Shown piece by piece: positions 1 to 13,100 of a stretch of 64,000 nt of DNA (position 1 is the first letter of the stretch; every line of letters starts with the position of its first letter). Under the pieces are notes generated by a model. It was not told the DNA's origin and ran no database searches. It worked only from the letters and a program-made list of their open reading frames with translations. This DNA comes from Ahaetulla prasina (lineage: Eukaryota; Chordata; Lepidosauria; Squamata; Colubridae). The stretch spans positions 135,002,420-135,066,419 of the forward strand of contig NC_080540.1 in the NCBI RefSeq assembly GCF_028640845.1, written 5' to 3'. Made by a program: the position numbers and the translations under genes.

Positions 1-89
1 CAAGGAAGATGGGCTAAAGTAGCATACTTGCCAAGTGGCTGGGGAAGAACCAGGTTTTCAAAGCCTTTCTAACAGTTACCAGGCTTTTT

Positions 90-335
90 ATTGGTTTGTT
101 TGTTTATATCCTACCTTTATTATTTTTACAAATAGCTCAAAGAGGCAAACATATCCAACACACCTTTCTCCTCCTAATTTCCCCACAGCAACAACCCTGT
201 GAAGTGGGTTGAGCTGAGAGAGAGTGTGATTGGCCCAAAGTCACCCAGCTGGCTTTCGTGACTAAGGCAGGACTTGAACTATGGTCTCTTGCTTTCTAGC
301 TTGGTGCCTTAACTACTAGATCAGTCCGGCTCTCT
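90..335 (-). mobile_element. Sauria-type tRNA SINE
   Basis: Read on the minus strand, it has the tRNA-like head (one-nucleotide variants of GGTGTAGTGGTTAAGG), GCTGGGTGAC, a CACTCTCTCTCAGC-like core and a BovB-like tail. This is the arrangement of Sauria SINEs of squamates. Borders approximate. Confidence 0.75.
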
Positions 336-973
336 TTTAAAAATTTCCTTAAGCACATTTTAAGCTTTCAAGTACTAACTATAGTTTTGCTTCAGATCTC
401 ATAACGGTAGGATCGCAATTTTTGGAAATGAAATGGTTGGGGGTGGGGGGAGGAATTCACAGAGCCACCAAAAAAAGTGTGCGTTGGGGGTCTGGGTCTC
501 TCATGCAGCCTTTGGGTCACATTGATACCCTTGTAACAGGAGAAAGTGTTATAGGTCCATTTCTCCCATTCTTACCTATATAATGACATGGACACTGGAT
601 GGATTACAACAGGAATCTGGAACAGTTTTTGAGGGAAGTAAAATGATTCTATTATACTGACCTTCTATATTGCAGAAACACACGTGTTTTGCTTTTCAGT
701 TGCTGGAAGTCTACTTCATTTGAAGCAGTTCCATGTCAAAAAGTGGAGAAGTCCTTCTGACAGAAGCCCCGACTTTTGGAGGGGAGGACTATCAGAAGCC
801 CTGACAGTCCTCCCCCTCCAAAAAGAAAGCATGCTATCCACAATGATACGCTTGCTTATTCCATGTTTCTTTATTCCTCACAAATCTAGTTCATTAATGA
901 AGCCATTGGGGAAGCAGAGGCTTAGTTACTATGTATAACAGCATTAGCATGCAAACGAGCAATCAATCTTTAC
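336..973. other. Intron sequence, nothing recognised
   Basis: Intron below exon e35. It has an inverted AGTCCTCCCCTCCA/TGGAGGGGAGGACT-type pair near 775-825. No coding or repeat identity assigned. Confidence 0.6.
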
Positions 974-1165
974 CCTCACGTTGGCTTCCAGGTAATTATA
1001 CAGGACATTGATGGAAATGGTGAGATCTCCATTGTTAAAGGGGTAAGACCTGTTCCAACCTTGCGCTCCAAATTTCCTCCGTTCTGCTACCACCGCGTGG
1101 AAGTAGCAGAGGGCAAAGAGAACACACTTAAACTCAATTTCCTTGGTGCACATTTCCAGGGTATC
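974..1165 (-). CDS. DNAH17: DNAH17-like exon e35: start of C-terminal region
   Basis: 64 codons: [40 protein letters not shown], then [18 protein letters not shown]. Donor AGG/GTAAAG was preferred over the overlapping AAC/GTGAGG because it keeps the expected spacing to the next exon, which is outside the window. Confidence 0.94.
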
Positions 1166-4100
1166 CTAAAGGGGTGCATAGAAAGAAAAGAGGCTTTTTG
1201 CACAAAATAAAATGGCATCATACTGTTACAATGCTTATTGCTCTACAGGTAGTCCTCGACTTGCAACTACAACTGAGCCCCAGATTTCGGTTGCTTAAAC
1301 AAGACAATCGTTAAGTGAATTTTTTACAACCTTTTTTACAACCTTCCTGGCCACAGTTGGTGAGTGATTCGCTCACCAATTGTGAGTAACATGGTTATTA
1401 AGTGCATCTGTCATCCCCATTGACTTTGCTTGTTGGAAAGCCATAAAAAAAGGTGTTCACATGACCCTGGGACACTGCAACTGTCATGAATATAAGCCAG
1501 TTACCAAGTGTCTGAATTTTGATCATGTTACCATGGGGATGCTGCAAGCATGAAAAATGATCATCAAGTCATTTTTTTTCATCGCCATTGTAACTTTGGT
1601 CAATAAACAAATGGTTGTAGGTTGAGGACTACCTGTAATTCAGGAAAATTGCTCAGAAAACCCTGGCAGATGTACATTAAATTCCTTTGGTTGTAATCCA
1701 GGGTCGTTGTTCTATACTAGGCAATCCCTCGCTCTTTACAGGATGCCCACAAGATCCCGTAACTCAGACACTCTCATTTTATCTCCATCAGAGTGCTGAA
1801 TGATTCCTGTTTTCAGGAGAATGGAGGAACAACATGTTTTCTTAAGGGGTATCTGCCTTTAAGGCTATTCATCCATCACTTTAATAGGATTTTAGTTAGG
1901 CACTAATATATTCTTCCTGTCAAAGACTACTTCAGCTTTAATTGCAATAATACAAGGGCAACCAATAGATTTAAACTTAATGTAAACCGCTTTAATCTAG
2001 ATTGCAGAAAATATGACTTCTGCAACAGAATCATCAGTGCTTGGAATACTTTACCTGACTCTGTGGTCTCTTCCCATAATCCTAATAGCTTTAACCAAAA
2101 ACTTTCTACTATTGACCTCACCCCATTCCTAAGAGGACCATAAGGGGCGTGCATAAGCGCACAAACGTGCCTACCGTTCCTGTCCTATTGTTTTTCTTTT
2201 CTTCTTCCTATATATGTTTATATGTGTATATACTATATAATCTTTTTGTATGATGTTGTGACAAAATAAATAAATAAATAAATAAAATAAATATTGGGTA
2301 GAGGGCTCCATTATTACGTGCGCATTATAGTTTTATGGGGAATGCCATATTGTGACCACAACCTTTTAAAAGTACTATTGTAATTCATGTTAAATAGGTA
2401 TCCGGCCATATCAGTGATGGGTTGCTCCCGGTTCAGTCCGGTTCTTGCGAACCGGTAGTAATGGTGGCGGGAGGCTCTGCCCACCCGCCCAAACGTCATC
2501 ACTGACAATCACACATGCTCCCGTTGTGAATTGGTAGTAAAGGTAACTGGAACCCACCCCTGGGCCATATCCATAATTAAAGACAGGAATAGTACCTATC
2601 TTTCTATTATTATAATTTATATAACTTCATATAATAATAATAATAATAATACAAAACAAAAACCTGCCACAAAAACACCCTTCCCCTACAAAATCTAGCA
2701 CTGTGGTATTACAGCAATCTACCAATCTTCCATTTAACAGTAGAAATATACTTCATTGGCTAATTAAAATACGGACTTAAAAATAAATGGTGTCCCTTAG
2801 CAGAGTTACAGAAGCTGTAAGCAAATACTCTCGCTCACAGCAGCTAGGTATAAAAGGGATGTTGTAGGATGGGTGTAAAATACTCCTCCTATTGTGGAAA
2901 TTCAACTGGGAACTGCAAAGGCAGAGCAATAACGAAGGCATTTTCTAGAGTACCATAATCTAAACTTCACCATTGGTCTAAGAAAATACTGCACTTGTGA
3001 AAATGCCCAGGGCATTGGGAACACCACAATTCCGATTCTTTCTAGAGAATTCAGAGGTAACTGTAGTATTCTGACAGAGAATATGCATCGGTGGAAAATT
3101 AAATAGAAATCAGAAGCAAGGAAGAGTAAGCCAAAAGGCTGCCAGGAAATCCTAGTTGTGGTTTTTAAGGCTCCAGCTGTGGTTAGGTGGTACCATTGTT
3201 TTGCCTTACCAGATTTTTGACTGAACCTTATAGTTCTTAATTTCTTTAGTATTTTAATATCTTCAGATGATCTACTACCACTAAAGCCCTTGTTTAAAAA
3301 ATCATTTGAGATCTAAATTCTGTTCCCACATGTCAACCTGCTTTTTCAGTTTTCGTATTTTGGCCAGAAGGAGTCACAGTTGTGATATTCAGAATGGGAA
3401 TGGTTGTCCCAGATGCAAGGAAAGGAGTAATTTTAGGATCAAGTTTGACCTCAGATACATTTTTGACATAGCGACAATTCTGCTAAGTCCTCATCCTGTT
3501 ATAATGTTTTCTGTCACTTGGCTCTTCATAAAGGTCTAAAAATTTACTTAGGTAAACTAGAAAAAAAGATATTCTAAACTTGAAGGAAATAAGTAGCCCA
3601 TGTTCAGAACACAAAGGCTGTCCTAATCTAATCTCCAGAAGCAAGACAAGACTTTAGTAGCTGTTCTAACCAATAAAGTGCCCTCCCAAAATAAAGAAAA
3701 CCAACTGTGTTAGTATTTGAAAACTAGGACTTGAGGCTAGAAAGGCATAACAAATTGGACAGATGAGTTTGTTTACCTGTGTAAAGAGGTCGAGGGCTTT
3801 GTGTAAATTGGCATACATGCCAGTTGGAGGCTCATTTGTGATTTTAATGGCATTTTCTAGCAGGCCCTGAGGAATAATATGAGCATCTGGACAAGGAGCA
3901 GGTTCAGCACTCATAAATACGCGGTAATCGTCGTGACTCCCAATACTGTAACGTTCAACTTTCTTATCCAGCGTGCTTAGCCACTTGGCTACTAGATGTA
4001 TATTCTGCAAGATTGTAAAAATAAATGACTTGGCACTGAGGAAGTTTAACTTGTCTTTTTGGTCTGGCAATGACTGGACTGCTACTTTAAACTGCCCTTG

Positions 4101-7100
4101 TCTCCCTTGTCTCCTGTCCCAAAGCTTTGACCCCACTCTTATGAGAAACCTTTGAGCAAATGCTCAGCCTTCTGCATTAAGTCTATGAAGCTGGAGTAGG
4201 GCAATTCTTTACTGACTACTATGTGTTTAAAGTTGCCTGAACTGGATGCATATTATCATGAATATGTTATTTATAGTTTCTTCTCATGGTGTGATATGCT
4301 AGCCCAGAACAGCATCTGATATCTTTTGTATTTAAAGAGTAAGACTATTACGTAACAGTGTGTGCTCTTTGGATCAGCCTTGTTACTAAAAACACCCCTC
4401 CTTCTTCTGATAAGCAGAGGGAAGGAAGGGGTGCATTCACATTACAAATTTAGCAAATTTATTTAAAATGTGGAGTGCTTCTGTCCAAAGGTTGCAACAG
4501 GGTCCTTGGCATGTAATGGTGCGGCTACCTTGTGACAGCCTCTGTTGATGAGCATTCTGCATTTTTGGACAAGCAAATATTTGGAGATTTATTTATTGTG
4601 GGTTTGTTTTTGGATCAGAATGCAGACAGTTTGTGCAATTTGTGTGGACTATGCATTGACTGACTAATTGTTTAATCACGTAGGAAAGGGAATAATAGCG
4701 TGTGGAATCAGGGCAGCTGACAAGTCTCAGAACTGTAAACAGGAAATCTATGGGTATTCAATACCTGAAGGATGACCCAATGTCCTTCTACTGCGGCCAC
4801 ATCCAGAGCGTGTTCAGCTACAACCTCTTGCCCTTGTCCCAGGGACACATTATGGATTTTCCCATTGTCTATGGTAAAGCCAAGCTTTTGACCTAGGAGC
4901 AATAACACAGTTACAAAGCTGCATGTGTTCATGGCTTGTTCTTGTTCTGATTTCCTTATGCATTGCCCAGGTCTCTATATAACTATCTATAAAATTAGTA
5001 ACTGGGTTGTCTGTCTGTGGACTGCACCAGCCAACGTCTTATTGGCTATAGGGAATATTTAACAGCAGTGCTATACCAACTTACCTAGAGCTTCAACATC
5101 CTTCAGGGGATCCACTCCGGGTGAAAGAATGAAAAATATTGGTGTGGATTGACTGCTTTCTTCATAGGACTTGGAGAATTCAACACTACGCCCTTCAACA
5201 AATTTACTTCCCATCTTCTCTTCCACAAAGTTTCTGAGAAGTCATTTTTTTTTTTGAGAGGGAGGGAAGGAGAGGGACAGAGAGAGAGGAATGGAAGGAG
5301 CCAGATACATTATTAAAGCAAACAGAGTGTGGGGAATTATCAACTCACTTAGTTTCAGTCACAGGGCCTTTAGTTTGTTATCCTGTCAACAACCTGCTTA
5401 AGAGTAAGTTCTACTGAATTCCACCAGGCAGATTTAGACACACATGGATAGAACAGAGATATAAATAACTGAGATTGGCACTTTCTGCACTACAAACTGA
5501 TGGCAGAGATGCTCTACATGTAATAGCACTGGAAATGGCAAGGTCCAATAGAAACCAGTAGTATTTCCCTAATACATTATTAGCTTTCTGTATGAATGGT
5601 TTTAGAGTAAATAACACAGTGTCCTTCAGATGTTTTGGACTACAGCTCTGCAGATCCCTGTCTGCTGGTCACACTGCTTGAGGACCACAGGTGTAATTTA
5701 TTTATTTTTTAAAATCTGATTACCTATCCTTGTTCTCAGGGAAACAGACTCACTTGAACCCCAAGCAAGCAATCTTGAGTGGGATTTTGTGCTATTCATT
5801 TAAAGAGCATAAATGTGTTATTCAGTTCTTGCAGTGGGGTAGATTAGTCGTTTACAAGCATGAAAAATGGATGTTTTTGTTTGTATTGTTAAAACCACAG
5901 AAGTAACTCTATGAGACCAAACAAACAACCCCCCCAAATAAAACCATTTGCAACTGCTCCTATATGCTTGTATACTTTCAGAATATATATATATATATGG
6001 GTCCTTGAGTGGCGCAGGCTGCTAAACAGCCTGTTATTAACAACAGCTGCCTGCAATTATTGCAGGTTCAAGTCCCACCAGGCCCAAGGTTGACTCAGCC
6101 TTCCATCCTTTATAAGGTAGGTAAAATGAGGACCCAGATTGGTGGGGGCAATAAGTTGACTTTGTATATAATATACAAATAGGATGAAGACTATTGCTTA
6201 ACATAGTGTAAGCCGCCAGAGCAGACCAAAAGACACAGGTCCTTGGAATAACATACCAAGTTATAATATGAGATGCTCCACATGGCAATACTCTCCAGTC
6301 TCCATGTGAAGCACCCTCAGATTTCATATTTTCCAAGCCTGTAGAAGACAACATGATACATACTTGACTGCATAGGTCATGCGGTCTGGCCTCATGCATC
6401 GCATCATGCACAGCTTTTGCAGGGCTGTCTTATTCTTCCACTCCTTCGGGAAAACTTCTTTTTCAGGGGTCTCTGATTCTACAAATTTTTTCCATCGCTT
6501 AGCAGAACCTTCAATGTCACTGTCCAGGTTTTTGAATTCATCCATTTCAGAAAGTACCTGGGGATACAGCAACAGCAGATGCAGTGCTCCCTAATGCCTT
6601 GCCCGTGAGTGGCTAGATAGATCATTTAGTTCTTATCTTTCTCCATTTATGTTTTAGATGTATTGCAACAGAAAGAAATGAAGCATCTCAAGCAGGGGTG
6701 GGATTCAGCCGGTTCGGACTGGTTCGGGTGAACTGGACGCTCATTTTAATCTGGTTCGCCAAACCGATAGTTGCAAAGAACTGGCTGACCCTGCCCACCC
6801 CGCCCTTCCCCTCCCATGTAACCCGTTTTGGATGCCAGGTAAGTGCAAGGCCCATGTGGAGGCTCTGGGAAGGCAAAAAACCAAGCCTACGGAAGCTCTG
6901 GAAGTCCAGAAACAGGCCGTTTTTGCCCTCCCAGAGGCTCGAGGAAAGCCTCTGGAGCTTGGGAAGGCAAAAAACCAAGCCTACGGAAGCTCTGGAAGTC
7001 CAGAAACAGGCCGTTTTTGCCCTCCCAGAGGCTCGAGGAAAGCCTCTGGAGCTTGGGAAGGGCAAAAACATTCCCAATCCTCGTGGTGCAGGAGGCCGAG

Positions 7101-10100
7101 ATGGCCACACCCACCATGGCCACACCCACCCAGCAACCAGGCGGAGAACCATTTGCTAAAATTTCTGAATCCCACCCCTGAACTCAAGTATTAGTAAAAT
7201 ATTAGAGGGGATAATGAACTGCTTTGCATATTGTAATAGCAGCAATGGCAGACTATTACAGGGGTCTCCAACCTTGGTCCCTTTAAGACTTGTGGACTTC
7301 AACTCCCAGAGTCCCTCAGCCAGCAAAGCTGGCTGAGGAACTCTGGGAGTTGAAGTCCACAAGTCTTAAAGGGACCACGGTTGGAGACCCCTGGACTATT
7401 ATACAACCTCTGTTGAGAGAGAAAAAAAAAACCTCAGCTAGGTCCTGCCAGGAAATTCCTGATTTGTCTTGCTGACCTCTTTATTCTTCAAAGTGTGGAA
7501 GAGGGTACAAAAGGACCAACTATCCTTGGCTTCAACAACATAATTAAAGAAGGAGAGGTAGAACGAACACTGGGGAGGGCGGGAGTGACCGTATGATGTT
7601 AAGGGGACCTAATTCTGCAGGTAGCCATATTCAGACCATATTTTGGTCCTTTAAAACAGGGGTCTCCAAACTTGGTCCCTTTAAGACTTGTGGATTTCAA
7701 CTCCCAGAGACCCTCAGCCAGCAACTGAGGAACTCTGGGCGTTGAAGTCCACAAGTCTTAAAGGGACCAAGGTTGGAGACCCCTGCTTTAAAAAGTTATA
7801 ATAGAGGACATCCTTTTCATCTCCGGATGTACAAAGTTACTAAGGCATACTTTCCATATTAGCTTTATCCATTTAGGACCTTTTATATATATATAATATA
7901 TATAACAACAGAGTTGGAAGGGACCTTGGAGGCCTTCTAGTCAAACCCCCTGCCCAGGACATATAAATATTTTATATTAATATTTATATTAATATAAAAT
8001 GTCCTCAAAAGATAGTTCTGATGAACAATTTGTGCCTTGTAAATGACCCCCCTCCCCAGTAACCTGCACTTCCCAGACATGGAAGAGTGTTTATACTTAA
8101 AGAAACAATTTATTACAAAACTATTATAATGAATGTGATGTGTTTATCTATGTACAACAGCTTTTCCATTGTGGTGGTCTTTAACAGGACCCAGCCATTG
8201 CTCTGGGATTAAAATAGCCCTTGGTCTAAAGATGGTCTTGGCAGTCTAATGTATTTTCCACTAGGGAAAACAGCAAGATAAAGGACTGGATGTGGGCCAA
8301 GGTTAATGATACCCAACAGGATAAACTGATTTTGCCAAAGTAAGCCATAATACCACTAATCAATAAGGCAAGTCCAAGAACCACCTGCTTCTTGGACTTG
8401 CCTGAACAGACTTGAATAGTTTGGATTGATGCAGATTTGGTATTAGAATTTATTCAGAACTAATTCATACTTGTCCCAGCACTACATGGGTAACAAACTG
8501 CAACCACTTTTGAAATCTACATTGTAAAATCACTCCTATACAGTGGTGAAATCTGAACCGGTTTAATAATGGTTCTCTGGCTGCACATGCGTGTTGCATG
8601 TGCACATGCGCAGTGCGCACCACACACCAAATGCAAGGTGTGCACGCACGGAGTGCACACCAAAAGAAGGCATGGGGTAAGTAGAACAGCGCGTGGGGGG
8701 TGATTAGCTGTGGCACATAATCTTTTCTTTAACTTTTAAAAGCATTTTTTAACAAACTATTCAGTTGAATAGATTGTAAAAAATGCTTTTAAAAGTTAAA
8801 AAAAGGCTCTGACTCACGCAGCTCAGCTGTGATCGTCAGAGCCTTTTTTTTACCTTTTAAAAGCATTTTTTAAAAGAAGCAGCAAGCGGGGAAGCAGGCG
8901 ACCGGGCATTGGGTGGGCATGGGCAGGGGGAGGGGGCAGGGATTTTTTGCTACCGGTTCTCCGAACCACCTGCCACCATCGCTACCGGATTGACTGATCC
9001 GGTCTGAACTGGGAGCATTTCACCCCTGCTCCTATACCATGTTTCTCTTGCATATCTTACTCAATATCTTTGCTGTCCTGCAGCTCATATCTCGCCTTTA
9101 AAACGAAGTATAAAGAGGGCCTACCAAAAAACATGCACTGCCTAGCTAGCACCTGATCTTGGGACGGAAGCAAATTGTTCATGAAGAAGATCATAAGTAT
9201 TATGGGCTCTACTACAGATATGAAGCCTAGCTCTTTTCATGGCTCCCTCTAAGTTAGTAAGAAGAGATTAGGCTACAAATAGTGGTTTTGAGCACACCTT
9301 AATTCCACCCCATCCTTGACCTAATAAGAATTCTACTGGAGATGTCAAACCAGCTTTAAAGGGAAAACGCAGAAGGAAGTCTAGTTCCACTGGATTCACT
9401 TCTTTTTTAACCAACAAGACCTAGGGAAGACGAGAGGATTAGGAATGTTACAAATTAATTAATTAATTAATTTATTTATTTATTTTGTCACAACAGTATA
9501 TATAAGCATAAGCATGAAATAACTATATGATATATAAGCATAAATATAATCATAAGTATGTGATAACTATATGAAATTGGATACAATCAAAGGGAACATT
9601 AGGACAGGAATGGTAGGCTGCTGTGGCTTCAATGTCAAATTCATGTACCTTCCATTTTATTGATTGTCAGAGAAGGTGAGCCAACATAAAAGGACATAAT
9701 TTAAACCAGAGGGGCTAGCTTGGGAATTCTGAGAAAGGTGAGCAAATGCAGGTCTTTGTATACAAGTTGCCTTCAACTTAATAACTATTGCTTTAGTGAC
9801 CGTTCGAAGTTGTAATGGAACTGGAAAAAGTGACTTATGACTGTTTTTCACATTTATGACCATTGCAGCATCTTCATGGTCATGGGATCAAAATTTGGAT
9901 GACTGGCAATTGGCATGAATGATGGTTGCAGTATCCTGGAGTCATGTGATCACCTTTTGTGACCATCTGCCAATGGGGAAGATACTTTATAACCATACTA
10001 CTATAACAGCAGTGATTCACTTAACAACTGTGGCAAGAAAGGTCATTGTCAGGGTTCTGACCGATGCCCTAATTCAGTGTTGGCGAACCTATGGCACGCG

Positions 10101-13100
10101 TGCCGGAAGTGGCACGTGAAATCATCCCGTGAAGAATGCGTGGCCTTGCTGGCTCCTATTCCACGTTCCTGTGATCACGCACACGCCAGTCAGCTGGCCA
10201 TTGTGCACGGGAACGGCGGAACCCGGAAAAGCAGCGTTCTGTCACACATGCGCAGGCACCCGATGTTCCGGGTTGATGTTGCGCGCATGCGCGATGGCCA
10301 GCTCTTTGTCGGGCACACTTCTATGCCGGTATCCAGGTGTTCGGGTGCCGGCTTGCGCATGCGCGATGGACTGTCGCTCTACCAGGTATCAGCGCTCCCA
10401 CACATGCAAAGACCAGTGGGGCCACGCATACATTGCGGGATGGTTTCATGTGCCGCTTCCGGCATGCAGGCCGGCACGCAGGCACGTCAAAGGTTCTCCA
10501 TCACTGCCCTAATTAAATCATGAGCCTCAAGCCAAGTTTCAAAAGAAATCCAGTTATTTATTAGGAACGTCATGTCGGCACGGACAAAGTGAAGCCAACT
10601 CTGACCTCACTTAATTCGCACCTTGGCTCTTACCCCGTTTCTCCCTCCCTCCAAGGTGTGTTATCAATCACATTCCCCAACAAAGCAATTTCGCAGGTTG
10701 TAGAAGTCCCTCCCTCCGGCCACTGTCGTTCTCCATGGAGATGGCCTTGATGTTTGCCGGCTGGAATGTGCTTTGTTTTAACTGAAGTGCAAGTTCCTTG
10801 ATGCTGCTGCGAGGCGCGATTCCCCATCCCCCGGCTTAGGGTAACTTGAGAGCAGGTCAGGAATGCTTCGCGAGTTGACAGTCATAAAATGGGGAAAGGT
10901 TCACTTAACAATTGTCTTGCTTAGTGACATAAATTTTGGGCTCAATTGTGGTCATAAGTCGAAGGCTACCTGTAGTGCGATTCCCTAGAATCGAATGCAT
11001 TTGGACTACTGAAGATAATTAATAGCACAAATATCTGCTGCTTCAGTGAAAAGGGAGCCACATTGGTGCTAGTAGCCATGCCGATGTTACTTCCCTACTT
11101 AATGAGCTTTTCTTAATTACAACACTGAAAATCTATAGCCAAAATGATCCATAGGGTAACTGGCCCGGAATTACAAAAGTTGTCATCAAATCTAGAGAAT
11201 ATCTGGCTGGACAAGAATTTTTTATTTTTTAGACTTATTTCCACTCTGCCTTCTCCTTTAACCTTTCATGGCTAACTGCCTTCCAATTCCAGTTGCTTCA
11301 TTTATGAGCTGGTTTTTCCTACATGAATTTTCTTGAGAAATTGCTTTCCCAACTTATTTTGCAATAACATTGTTCTGCTTCTGCATTCTCTATTACAAGG
11401 CGATCCTTGCCCTCTTGGGGACCTTTATTCTCATTTGCAAAATATTCTGTGGTTTGGTTCATACATCACATCACGCTATCATGTGGCTTGACTGTGGTTA
11501 AGGGATAGTGTTAATCCAGCCATTGTGGTTGATGGCTTAGCATTCTGTGTGAACACATTCCACTGAACAAGCCATGGCAAGTAAATCATGTGTCAACTTA
11601 GTTTCTAATGCTATAAGGAGCCAATAGTCAGTGATACTTTCAATATAACAGTAAATTTTCTACACTCTTATATCCTTTTTACCAGGCAGGAGAAAAATAG
11701 TTTTTGTCATGATCATCATCCAGTCACTTTACCTGAAAGGCAACCTGCGCTAGAAAAATAAGTTTGTCTCTCTCAAAAAGTCCCCGAGCTGTGTACATGA
11801 AAACTGAATAGGTGATCTCATCTGTAAGGTTGATCACCCTGTGTTTCACATCTTCTGCTGGAGCTGTACGCTGAATAGCTTTCTCAAACACCACGTTGAA
11901 AGCCTGAGCAGAAAAGAAGAAAAAGAAAAAGAAGCCAATATGCAAAACGGTGTGGGTTTTCAGGCAGGTGCCTTGCTTTTCTGGACACCCAGAAAACACC
12001 CAACCTGCTGCTGATAAATAAATGAAATAAATGGTGTGCGCTTGCGCAGCCGGTGCATGGAACAAGCAGCAATGGCGGTGGCATATTCAAGGAGAATCTC
12101 CTTGCAAGGAGAGTGACTCCAGTAACTTTTGGACACTTGCCTTTCCTGGCAGCCAGCCGCTGGAGGAAAGTAAGTATATGCCGCGTGGCAAAGGAAGAGC
12201 GGGTGGCGGCTCCGGGGCAAGACTGGTGTCGGGGAATGGTGCATTCCCTGACCCAGTTGAGGCAGGCAGCGAGCAGGTGGCGGCTCCGGGGTCTCAGGGG
12301 AATGAGGCATCCATGGGCCCTGGGCCCTGACCAAAGGCGAAGGGCGAACGGGCGGCGAGTGGGCAGCAGCTCTGGGGAAAGGCCGGAGTTGGGGAATGGT
12401 GCATTCCCTTACTTGGTTGGGGCAGGCGGCAGCTCCAGGGCCTTGGGGAATGGGCCCCGGCCCCTGACTGAAGGGCGAACAGGTGGCGAGCTGCCTTTCC
12501 GGTGTCCCGGTGTCCAGCTTGTGAAGGCTGGACTGCGGGCTGTGGACTGGTTCGGGGGCGTAGCCAGCCAGCGATTGCTACTGGATTGGCGAACCAGACC
12601 CAATCTCCGCTACCTCCTCGCCCGATCCGGTCCGATCAGGTAGCATTTCACCCCTGACGTAGTTGGGCATTAGCAAAACAGAAGGCCCAAGATTTGACTC
12701 TCTGGAAGATGTTTTTTTTCCATTGCATCTGAGGAGTTTTCTTTCTGCTTGGCTCTCAGTCATTCTTCCTTATCATGGACAAAAATCCTAATGGGCAGCT
12801 GAAAGGTTTTTGCAAAAAAAGGCTGAGAGTATCTTGGAATCCATAAGAACAACTATTTTTTGTACAAAAATAGAACCAATGACTGTCCAAACAGCATGTT
12901 CTATTATTAGTTATTTACCTTCAGGGAGAACTGATAGATGGGGTTGATTTTGTTCAGGTCATTTAATATAAAATACAACAGGGATGCCCTTTCTGCAGCT
13001 GGCCTGTAGTTCTCTCTGGCTTCATTAATCTGTATTTCAGTAATTTTAGCCTCTTTCACCTAAAAAATACAGGGGAAAAATTTTTTTTAAAGAAAAAAAA

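Larger units (their letters stand above)
9763..10972 (-). mobile_element. TA-type MITE, split by a nested solo LTR
   Basis: Terminal inverted repeats match the copy at 25064. TA flanks at 9761-9762 and 10973-10974. Removing the LTR (10047-10880) and one GTCAT leaves 371 bp, close to the 383-390 bp of intact copies, and restores continuity. Confidence 0.88.

Noticed and set aside
3666..4136. 156-codon minus-strand ORF as a gene
   Set aside because: Only 3777-4004 is dynein coding; both ends are read-through past GT-AG splice sites.
5998..6075. Possible tRNA gene (A and B boxes)
   Set aside because: Repeated family with SINE body and L2 tail, and no cloverleaf acceptor stem was evident. Same for 24437, 46120, 58372, 60852 and 61484.
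10100..10500. CpG island / promoter
   Set aside because: The CpG-rich block coincides exactly with a hAT MITE bounded by an 8-bp duplication.
12053..12643. 196-codon GC-rich ORF as a gene
   Set aside because: It overlaps a repeat-like GC-rich element ending in a hAT terminus, other frames are equally open, and no domain is seen.
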